Below are positions 48,901 through 60,900 of a stretch of DNA of 64,000 nt, piece by piece. The DNA lies in assembly GCF_041381155.1 (NCBI RefSeq), contig NC_091134.1, positions 53,827,944 to 53,891,943 of the forward strand, written 5' to 3'. The first letter of the stretch is position 1, and every line of letters begins with the position of its first letter. The notes below the pieces were generated by a model. It did not search any database, was not told where the DNA came from, and was given only the letters and a program-made list of their open reading frames with translations. Source of the DNA: Argopecten irradians (Eukaryota > Mollusca > Bivalvia > Pectinida > Pectinidae). The position numbers and the translations under genes were made by a program.

Positions 48901-51900
48901 ACTGTACACTGTAAATTACCTAATGCTCCTGTTCTGAAATCTTCCAGCGACTGGAGATGATTATGAAGAGAGTGAAGTCTGACACGACTATGACAGGAAC
49001 CATGTCTTCCTCCATGATTGGTACCAGCAGTTCCATGTCCGGATCACAGGTCGGCTCCATGACTGGCTCTATGTCCAGCTCCATGATCCTCATTGGTTCT
49101 GATAAGGTACACACACTTTACATTTCAGTGATTTCACTTTAAATTTTATTGTCAAGTTTAATCATAATGTTTTCCAAATTTTTATGGAAAGATATCTTGC
49201 CAGCATTTAGCAATATTTTTGTCTGATTGAAACATCAACAATCAACTTTCTTGTTATGAATACATGTATCAAATATAAGTAAATACAGATATTTAAACAA
49301 TACCAGTGTAAAATTGATTGATGTGATAGTCTGACTGAATGTTAATATTTTGTTTCACTATACCATTTGTAAATGAAAGCTTATGAAGTGTCTAATATTC
49401 TGTAATTTTTTCATCATTTAGGGAGATTCTCCATATCAATCTTTATCAAACTCTCCCAGCAAGAATAGTCTCCAATCTAATGAAGGTGGAGAGGATAGTG
49501 CTGATGAGGCGAATGGACTCGACGACAAGGCTGACGACAAGGCTGACGACAAGGCCAAGACAACACTACAACCAACCTCTGACACGCCAAAATTCAAGTC
49601 ACCTCTTTTACAAAAACTTGTGGAAAATAAATCTCAGAATGGGGGAAGCGAGACCCCCAAATTTAAGTCGCCCCTTCTTCAGAATCTGATGGGTAAAAAA
49701 AGGCTCGGCATGGACAAGACAGAGGACAAGACAAATGATGTAACAACTAACGGGAACAAACAGGAGCCAGCGGAACAAATAGAGGAGAATGAGAGAGTGA
49801 AAGGAGGACAAATAGACTCCACAGTGATAGCAGACAATGAAAGTGAACGAAGTGAGTCAAGAAATTCCAAGTCAGATGGAAGTGTAGATAGTGATACAAG
49901 TACCACGAAGGATGTATCCATAGCGGAACAAAAATTAGGTTCAAACTCTGTGATAATTAAAAACTGAAGTGTCTTCGTCGTCACTCAACGGTGTGAACGG
50001 GGAGGTGGAACAGTACCCACAGGAACTAATAGACTCTAGGTAAGTCTTCTTTCACTGGTGTGTTGTGTTTGTGTTCACGTAGTACTGCTACCCAAAGTGG
50101 TACTCACTTCATCTCTTCTACTGCCGCACAGCGCCAGCTACTAGGGGCTCAACTCTTTTAGTGTAGTGTCCACGCCAGCATTCTAGCTGAAATACAGCTC
50201 ATGTTTTACATTCAACATTCTCTTTCGTCCCTTCCGGAACCTATGAATCATCATAAACTTTGGTTAACTTTCATACTAATAATGGAACTTCCTTCTACGG
50301 ATCTTTCTACAATGTTAAACTGGATACACATGACATTTGTGGATTATTTTTCTGGTAAAATGCAAAGGAGTTCTATGCTTTATTAGGTCCTAAAGTTTAA
50401 ATGTAGCTTATTTTTATTGCTTCGTCAATTGAAAGCAAAACAATCAGTACAGTTCTACCAAAGTTGTGATGCATTTGCTTTGTATGGGATAAATGTGTTT
50501 CCATCAAAACATATTTCATGGATGTACGCATTTGTGAGGAAAAGAAAAGTGTATTTGTGTAGTGCAAGTTGTAAGAAATATGTTGATGAAGAAATATGGT
50601 GCTTGGAGTTTCGTTATGTTGAAGGTATTCAATTAAACTGTGATATTCCTGTGTATGTGGACACAAATATGGACAGATCTTTGGATTATCTTGATTTTGA
50701 GAATTTTGAGATTAATCAGAGCCAAAGTGATTCCGATGAGATTTACACTGCAGCTTTATGCATGCATATTCATATTGAGGTCTATATAATCATAAACACA
50801 ATATATTTCATATTTATATATGATAGCATGCATGGTCAGAGTGCTTACATGATAAGGGAGGCAACTCAATTGATATGTCAATAAAATCATTGAGTGTAAT
50901 GATAGTGATAGTGTTTTGGTTCTTTTTTCCTGCACCTTTGTTCATTATTTCTTTTTCAAATGTTGCACTCATTATATCTCTTTTTACCGATTTTCATCTA
51001 TCACTCACTCGGACTGTCAGGCGCATGTTTTGGGGGTATCAATACGGCAAATTTCCTTTAGTTATTTCTATTCGTAGCCCCCCTCCCAAACTTCCTCCCA
51101 ACTATAACAATAAATAAAAGTAGATTTTTTTTTTTAGCAATTTTCACAATAGATCTCTTATAAAAAATAGTTTCATTTCGAAGGAAAAATAAGTCACTCT
51201 CATCAAATACCTATTATAAATATTTGGACACTCATTAACTGGAAATCATTACAAATTGATTTTGATTTAAGTGATTAACTTTGATATATATAACTGTATA
51301 CAATGTAATAGAGTAAGTGAACCAAATGGAACCATGGAAAGTTTATAGCCGTTAACAAGCAAAAATAATGCATATAAATATGTCTGTTTACTTTGAACGC
51401 TTTACGAGACATCGATATTTCAACAGACGCTAGTCAAAGTGTAATGGTACAAATAATAATCTGTAAATTGTGACTTACAAAGTTTTTTAGCATTAGGTTA
51501 CCATATATATAGCTATATAGTTTCCAAATTAATAGATGTAAAGGGAGGGAGTTAAATATTCATGGAAGTAGGAAGATACAAAACTGGTCATGTTAGTTAA
51601 AAAAAGCATTTGGAAAGCTGCGCAGACAGTTATCGAGATTGTTCATTGTATCTTATTAATGTCAGCCGTCATACTTGTAGACCGGTAATTACACATCTAC
51701 AAGTCAGGCATTGCTGTGTGGACATAATGAGGTATTAGTTTCTTGGTATACTGAAGCACTCAAAAATCAATGTCAGTTTGTTTTGGTAAAAACTCGGAAA
51801 GTGTAAAGGGTGGGCATAACATAAATTCTGTAAAACGTTGACTAAGGACTATATATGCGGTAGTTGTTGGTCAGGAACTTTGATATAATGAGGACCATAT

Positions 51901-54900
51901 TGTAGTCAGTATGGATATAATCTGTAAGCCACAGCTGGGGAAATACTCGATGTATCATGCAGACACAGTTTGTGTGTGTATGTGCATCTTTTGTTGTCTT
52001 TTCTCTTTGTTTACTCACCGTAAATATAATTGATATACTAGGTATTGTATTGATGACTAAGAGAAAATATTCAGTAACAGCTACAATGTAGCTATGCATA
52101 CATACAAAAATAACAATCTGAAAGATCCAACTATGCTCATTAAAGCATGTAAAGTTGGTGTTAATCCTGGTTACAGTACTAAAGAAAAAGCTCACCAATT
52201 GTGCGGCATAGGTAAAACATGGCTTTGATGTCCAGATTTAGGTTTACCACATAAAGGTTTCCATGCAAATAAGTTATTCACTTCAGCCAGTTGGCTTAAA
52301 AAAAATCCAACACACTTTTCTTGCCAAAAGTTCCGATTGAAGATTGCATTTCAGGTCTGGATGTTAAAGGTTGTTGAAAATAGAAAATCTATCGCCATGC
52401 TATTAATAATTCAAGTTCCCTTGGGTGATTCAAACTCGAACATTTATGCAGACCTTTTGTCAAAATGGTTACTTCAGATTGTTTTACAAGTCATAAATTT
52501 AGGTCGCTGTTACTTAAAATAGGAAAGAAAATCCTCTTTGATTATTCAAATTCCCGTATGGACCAATTTAACTGAAACTGGATACATTTCTTCAGTACCA
52601 GAAGTTCTTGCATGACATTGTTTTTAAGTACAAAAGGTTAAAGGTCATGGTCATATACATGTGCATACATTTTTCACAGAATTTTCCAGTGTGTTTTTGC
52701 TGTAAAGTTAAATATTTCATCTTATTTTAGGTATATCAAAGAAGAAAGTGATACTTCAATCTTATTCACTTCATTTGATAAGTGAAATAGTAGGGTTAGA
52801 GAAAGAAAGATCACTATGAATTTCTCCTAAAACCTCTAGATCCAATATGAATTTCATTTATGCGTACATGTAATTTGCTAGTCGCACACACCAGTAGTGT
52901 ATATCTTTTCTCATGGTAGGTGAATTGTCTCCATTCCTTTATGTCAGACTTTATAATTGGACTTGTCATATAAATGTTCAGCTGGAGGCAAAGTCAACTG
53001 TAGGTTATGTACAGTAACTTTCAGTAGTCATGTATATGCTTAATACACTGTAAATATAACGTGAGAAGAGAAATCTATTACAGCAAAAAATGGCTAGTTA
53101 TTACCTATCATTGTATGGAATAAGAAAATCATCATTTTATGATGAGGTCATTATAGAGGAAACTTTTATTTCTCATTCAAGTGTACTAGGCAATTTAATT
53201 TGAATTTGAAGGTCCATGTATGTCAAGTATTGACTATTGATCAGTGTTGTTTCTCCTGGAACTTCTTACTATTGCTACCAAAAATGACGGTGCAGTAAGC
53301 TTTCCATAGGATATGCAAACTAAAATATGATATGAACTAAAAAACATCCAAAAATAACTATTTGATTGGGCCATGCGTTAGAAGGTGGGTTATAGTGTTA
53401 CCAGTGTCCATTGTGTTATGTTGTATCTCAACCCAATGTCATATATAGATGTCCTTCTTATAGACATTATTAGTGGGTTTGAAAAATACATTTGATATTT
53501 GGTACATCAGAGTGCTCTCAGTCTGAATTTCAGTTATATATGAGATCAGCATCAATTTAAAAATTTTCAGAAATATTTATATATATCCATATTTTACATG
53601 CAAAGAGAAAACATTAGTTATTAAATTCTCTACAATATTTTCAGCTGTATATATGATACATATAAACAGACTGGAATGGGGGAATATTATTACTTGTATG
53701 TACATGTATCCTTTTACCATTGGCCATCAAATGGATGACATGTAACCATAAGTTATAACTGGTGGAGTGACCTTGACCACATACACTGACAAGTCCACAG
53801 CTCCTAGATGTCCATACCTACACTGTCAATCATAGTTATCAATGTAGACGGGGCCATAGGGTGCGGCAGGGGTCAAACTGGTACATGCCCTAGCTGTTGG
53901 TGCAATTTATCAGGATGCTTAATTCAAACTACTGCAGCGTAACTTGCTTGTCAAATTTTCCATAATACAATTTATACTAATAAGCAGTGTTTATAGATGA
54001 GAGAAGATTGGCTGATTTTGATAGCAGAAAAAGACCTTAAAATCTTTATAATGAATTTAAATAACACTTTCCCATAAAAATGATCGATTTTAATTAACCA
54101 AACTGGAAAAAAATTATGTGATTGAAGAAATAAAAAGATAAAAAATATTTATTATGTTGTGAGATTTTGGTGTAATCTCTAGTTTCTTTTTCACAGTTCC
54201 TTATTGTAAAGTAGAAAAGGTCATATACAGCAGTGTTTTCTTTTCCTGCTGATAACATACTGAAATACACCCAAAGATAAAGGTTATCTGAATAGCTATA
54301 TAGATAAATTTATCGGTTACACCTTGTATCCAATAAATCTATCTATATAGCGATTCAGATAACCTTTATCATTGGGTGTATTTCAGTATGTTATCAGCTG
54401 GAAAAGACACTACAAAGCAATTAAAACTGCAGCTGAAATAAAATAAAAATGGTGTTTTAATACCCAATGTACAGTAACTGTGAAGTGTATATTCCACACA
54501 ATACATAAACTTTATCAATAGATTTCTCTGAAAATGATTTTGAGATAAGTTTGAGTATTAATAATTGTGTATCAAAATAATGATAAATAAAGATTTCCAT
54601 TTTGTAGAGATTCTGGTTTAAACAGATATTAATTTATATATAACATGTAAAAAATTATTGACTTATGATTTTTTCAAGTAAGAGTTTAGCATAGATTATT
54701 TCTGTGACATTAGTGCTGAAAACAGCTGTGGTATTTGGGGTAGTTAGTATAAGGCAAAGTGTAAATAAAAGGTATTTTAAGAATGGGAACAGGAGGGGAG
54801 ATTCCATTGTCATTTGAGCTGGCTTTATCTCTTCCTGTATGTAGACCTACTTATGGAGATAAGGTGTATATATATAAAACATTATTTCACTGGCAAACGT

Positions 54901-57900
54901 AAAATGAGCTTTACCAGTGTACATTGGCTTAATATACATGTATACATTCCAACAGGTAGGAGAATAAACAGGTCACGTGTTCCACAGGCATCTCAAAATT
55001 TTACAAAGGGTCAGGTTTACAATGAGTAATGAAACTAGACTCTGATCTGAATTCACCTCGATGAGATCTAGTTTTCAGGTAAAAATATTCATCAAAAAAA
55101 AAAAAAACACTCCTCCAGAGTTTTAATTTAATAGTAAAGAACGAGTGAGGATTGGTTTTGAGATGGTCCCCAAGTTGTACACAGGTAACATGCAGAGAGG
55201 AAGTGCTGTTTAGACACAGGGGTCACACCTTCCAATATGGAGTTGTGTTCAGGTAACGTTGTGTTTATTATCTGCATGTGCTCAGTATTGGCACCCAGCA
55301 TTGATTTCATGTCGGCCAGGTCATTGATGGTTCTGCTCTAGAGGTACTAGTTCTAATGCTGTTGCCTGTTACAATGTATAAAATAACCGACAGACAGTGT
55401 TTGTGGAATGTGTCGATTCCTGCCAGGATGTAGATTTGATTCAATAGTTTAAAGGCCATCGCATCTAGGCTGTTTAAAATCTTGTGTCACATCATTATAG
55501 GGATGCCATTCTTTTGGTCCGCTTTAATACATACTATGTTTGTGTGTTGGCAGTGCTCTTTTAAAGCTTCCATTAATTCAGTTTGCTGTACATATATTTA
55601 TTTGACATGATGAATATCTTGTTCATGCTATGTTTATGAACAGGTGGTTTTGTGTATCTACCTGAAAAATTGCACTGGTAATGAATCATACCTGGTATAT
55701 CGTTATCATTACGCCAGCTAGGGTAAATGTTTGCGAGTGAAAATATTGATTGTGAAAATTTATGGATGCATAAAAAAGGTCACTTGCAGCTATAGGGTTA
55801 CAGGTAATATATGAGGAACAAACTGTTACAAATTGTTGATTGATTTAGCTGATACCATTTTAATGCTTTAATTGTTGGAAGGTCTGGATTGCAATTGTAA
55901 CTAACAATACATCTATTACTGTTACTGAGTTTCCACCACTTGTGACACTGTTCTGTCCCTGATGCCGATGATCACTTAATATATGCTGTAATTGTTAGCC
56001 TGCACTATTGTATTTCTAGTTGCTGAAGCTGTGCGGTAGAATAGAAGCAATCTAGATACATTAAGTTCACTAAAGCACACATACTAATTGTGTTATTATT
56101 CTATTTCATTTACTAATTGTCGGTGGTTTGAATTTAAAAATTCTTTGAGTTTATGTTTAAAATCTTGTTAGAAAAGATTAGAAAAGACGAAGTCTTAATT
56201 CAACATTTTTTTGTCATAACCATGCATGAATTGGATACAAACCCTTTTGATAAACAAATAATTTCATGGAAGTGATTGTAAATTTCCTTTTTAAATAACA
56301 TTTTTGAACTACTGAGACAATTATATGACATTTCTGATCTAACATATATCATTGTACAAGAGCTAGTTTATAGTTTAAGATTGATCTTTGTTGTTTGGAA
56401 TTATTATTTAATTGTCAAAGTTGGTAATAAAAACAGAAGTCATTAAGACATAATTTGTAATCTGATAAATCACCAATTCTTTTATGTTTACAGTGATTAG
56501 TATGAGAACTGCGGACTCGTCCCTGGGAACATCCTCAGACCAGTCACTAAGGAGGGAGCCTGGTGGATTCTCAGACAATATCTACATCTGTGGAACAGGT
56601 TTTCCACCACCACAGACAGTGGATCCACAGAACCAAACAGTGAATTTTGAAGATTTCATAGATCTTAGTGTTACCAATAAAAACTTTGAGGTGAAGTTCA
56701 CAACAGTCGCTATTCGCACACCAGACGACAGATGACTTGCTGAACCCTCAATACTAACAGTATTGATACTAACCTCGACTATATCAGCTCGGACTCCCAT
56801 CCCAAGCCTATAATTGCCTTTGAAGACAATGCAGCCCGGAGACAGGAAGTCACAGGTAATGATGGCAGGGGTCAAGGTTCATAGGTTAACCATCACTAGT
56901 TGCTAATGAAAGGCTGTTGAGGAGGTGTGTAGAAAATGGTTAAATGACATAGGTTAGAATCACAAGTAAATCTAGTGAAAGATCAAAAGCTAGACTTTTA
57001 GAAAGTGATGGTGATCTGTCAGGGTACTGGTGAATGATTATAGCTAGGTTAGACCATCCAAGGACATTGGAGAAATATCATAGACTTGACTGTCTGAAGG
57101 CACTAGGTTATAGGTGGAACCATCCTCAATACTCCAGGGGTTACTATCACTCTTGTTATATCCACCCTGGAATATTTCATAACAAAACAGAAGGCAATCC
57201 AGAGGAAAAAAATCTGACCAATGACTTACTTTGAAGATTACAAAGACAATGATGCCCATGGAACTTCAGAGCTGCACAGTTAGTCACTGTGTACCATTGT
57301 TCATTTTTTTAAGGTATATGAAAGGACCAAACTACCAGTCTGATCTGGTTTTGCTCACAGAGCCTTCAGAGGTTTGCTATGAAAATATTCCAAGGGTGGA
57401 GAAAATAACAGTAATATTAACCGCTGGAATATCAATAACTTTGTGAGACTATCAGACTTTAAAACTAGTGGGAGGTCATATGTTAGACTGTCAAGTGACA
57501 CTGGTGAAGATTCATAGGGCATAGTCGGGAATCGCTGGATTATTAGCTCACCTGGTCCGAAGGACCGAGGTGAGCTTATGGGATACCGCAGCGTCCGGCG
57601 TCCGTCGTCCGTCGTCCGTCGTCCGGCGTCCGTCGTCCGTCGTTCCGTCGTCCGTCAACAATCGACTTCTTCTCCATAACCGCTGGTCGGATTTCAACAA
57701 AATTTGACTGGTAGCATCCTTATGGGCTACTAACTAAAAATTGTACAAATGATGAGGCTGACCCCCCAGGGGGCTGAGGGGCGGGGCCAAAAAGGGTCAA
57801 TTTGACTATTTCCATATAAACGACTTCTTCTCTGAAACCAAGCATGGGATAGCACCCATAATGCAATGGTAGCATCTTTATAGGGTGGGGATTCAAAATT

Positions 57901-60900
57901 GTACAAATGATGGGGCTGACCCCCCAGGGGGCTGAGGGGCGGGGCCAAAAGGGGTCAATTTGACTATTTCCATATAAACAACTTCTTCTCTGAAACCAAG
58001 CATGGGATAGCACCCATAATGCAATGGTAGCATCCTTATAGGGTGGGGATTCAAAATTGTACAAATGATGGGGCAGACCCCCCAGGGGCCTGAGGGGCGG
58101 GGCCAAAAGGGGTCAATTTGGCTATTTCCATATAAACAACTTCTTCTCTGGAACCAAGCATGGGATAGCACCCATAATGCAATGGTAGCATCCTTATAGG
58201 GTGGGGATTCAAAATTGTACAAATGATGGGGCTGACCCCCCGGGGGCCTGAGGGGCGGGGTCAAAAGGGGTCAATTTGGCTATTTCCATATAAACGACTT
58301 CTTCTCTGAAACCAAGCATGGGATAGCACCCATAATGCAATGGTAGCATCCTTATAGGGTGGGGATTCAAAATTGTAAAAAAAAAAGGGGCTGACCCCCC
58401 GGGGGCCTGAGGGGCGGGGTCAAAAGGGGTCAATTTGGCTATTTCCATATAAACGACTTCTTCTCTGAAACCAAACATGGGATAGCACCCATAATGCAAT
58501 GGTAGCATCCTTATAGGGTGGGGATTCAAAATTGTACAAATGATGGGGCTGACCCCCCGGGGGCCTGAGGGGCGGGGTCAAAAGGGGTCAATTTGGCTAT
58601 TTCCATATAAACGACTTCTTCTCTGAAACCAAGCATGAGATAGCACTCATAATGCAATGGTAGTATCGTTATAGGGTGGGGATTAAAAATTGTACAAATG
58701 ATAGGGCTGACCCCCGGGGGGCCTGAGGGGCGGGGTCAAAAGGGGTCAATTTGGCTATTTCCATATAAACGACTTCTTCTCTGAAACCAAGCATGAGACA
58801 GCACTCATAATGCAATGGTAGAATCGTTATAGGGTGGGGATTCAAAATTGTACAAATGATGGGGCTGACCCCCCGGGGGCCTGAAGGGTGGGGTCAAAGG
58901 GGTCGATTTGGCTTTTTCCATATAAATGACTTCTTGTCTGCAACTAAGCATGGGATAGCACCCATAATGCAATGGTAGCATCCTTATAGGGTGGGTATTC
59001 CAAATTGTGCAAATGATAGGACTGACCCCCCGGGGGGCCTGAGGGGCGTGGTCAAAAGTGGTCAATTTCCATATTAATGACTTCTTCTCTGCAACTTAAC
59101 ATGGGATTACGCTCATAATGCAATGGTTACATCCTTAAAGGGTTTGGATTCAAAATTTTGCAAATGAAGGGGCTGACCCCCCGGGGGCCTGAAGGGTGGG
59201 GTCAAAAGGGGTCAATTTAGCTATTTCCATATAAACGACTTCTTCTCTGCACCTAAGCATGGAAGAGAACTCATAATGCAATGGTAGCATCCTTACAGGG
59301 TTGGAATATGAAATTGTACAAATGATAGGGCTGATCCCCGGGGCCTTAGACGGCAGTAGATGCGGGGTCAAAAGGTCAATTAGGCTACTATTTTTCATAT
59401 ATATTACTTTGTCTCTGAACCTATGTATTGGATAGCATATTTGTATGGTATCAATAGCATCATTTTAAGGTTGTGATTCAAAATTAAACTTTGGGAGTCA
59501 ATTTTGCTAATTTTTCTAATGATTGTCAGTCTTTGTGATAATTACTAAAAAAAAACCAGGTGAGCGATACAGGCCCTCTGGGCCTCTTGTTGATAAGACT
59601 ATCAGTGGGTCAATGATGAAATTGTGCATGACACTCTGCAGAGGGATAATGATTAAAATTCAACGGTTGGTTAGACTATCATAGACACTGATTAATGAGG
59701 TCATAGAGTAAAACCATTTTCTTATGTTACTACCTATATCTAACTATAATTTGAGATGAAGTCACATTCTATAAATAGCAAGTCTCTATAGTAACAACAT
59801 AAAGATGAGGTGTGAGTATTAACTTGTATTGATTAGCCATCACACAGGTAAGGCCCTAACAGCTATTGATTCGTACATTTTATCTCTGATGGAGGATTAT
59901 GGATGTATCATGTTGGTATAAAATATATACAAAATACTAGAATATTAAGAAGGACTGATGCCCACTAAGAGGCCTTGAATTTTGCTAGCAAAAATCTTCA
60001 CCAGTAAATGCTTTAATGTTTCTCTGGGTGGCAAGTTTGGACACTTATACCTGCCATATGCCATATATATATCAACCACATGGGTCAATGTTTTGTATCT
60101 GAACTTACTCATTCTTATATGCATGACCCTTTAATGGGACACTAAATAAAACTGATGTTAATTATTGTTATCCCTCCCCCAACGAAGTTGGCGGGGGATA
60201 TACAAATGGGTTCCGTCCATCCGTCCGTCCGTCCGCCCGTCTGTCCGTCCGTACGAATGGTTTCCGGAGCATAACTCTAAAACCGGTAGAGATATTTCCA
60301 CGAAACTTCATACACACATTGGTCTTATGGTCTTATAGTGCCTTTTGCTATTTTTAGGTTTTCATTTTTTGCATTTATTCCGTAACCATGGAAAAATATC
60401 ATATTTTTGTACCAGGTTCGTTTCCGGAGCATAATTCTAAAACCAGAAGAGATATTTCCACGAAACTTCATAGACACATTGGTCTTATGGTCTAGTAGTA
60501 GTGCCTTTTGCTATTTTTAGGTTTTCACTTTTTGTGCTTTTTTCTGTAACCATAGAAACATTGCTGAAAATATCATATTTTTTTAGCATGTTCATTTCAG
60601 GAGCATAACTCTAAAACCAACAGAGATATTTCCACGAAACTTCATAGACACATTCTTTTTATGGTCTAGTAGTACCTTTTGCTATTTTTAGGTTTTCATT
60701 TTTTGCACTTTTTCCATTACCATGGAAACATTGCTGAAAATATCATGGTAAATGGTAAATGTTACTTTGCAAAACTCCACCCATCTTTGTGTATATGGTC
60801 TAGTATAAATGTCAAGGCTGTATATCTGATTCGAATTATACTCCATCCTTCTTTAGCTCAACTTCCTTTTTCCTGTTTTTTTTTTTTTTTTCATACACAT

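Noticed and set aside
57720-59398. Several minus-strand frames with repeated HHLYNFESPPYKDATI-type peptides
   Set aside because: They are translations of the 158-bp tandem array, with no start, splice or domain support.
57712-59400. Possible CRISPR-like array
   Set aside because: Units are contiguous 158-bp tandem repeats without unique spacers, in an intron of an animal gene.
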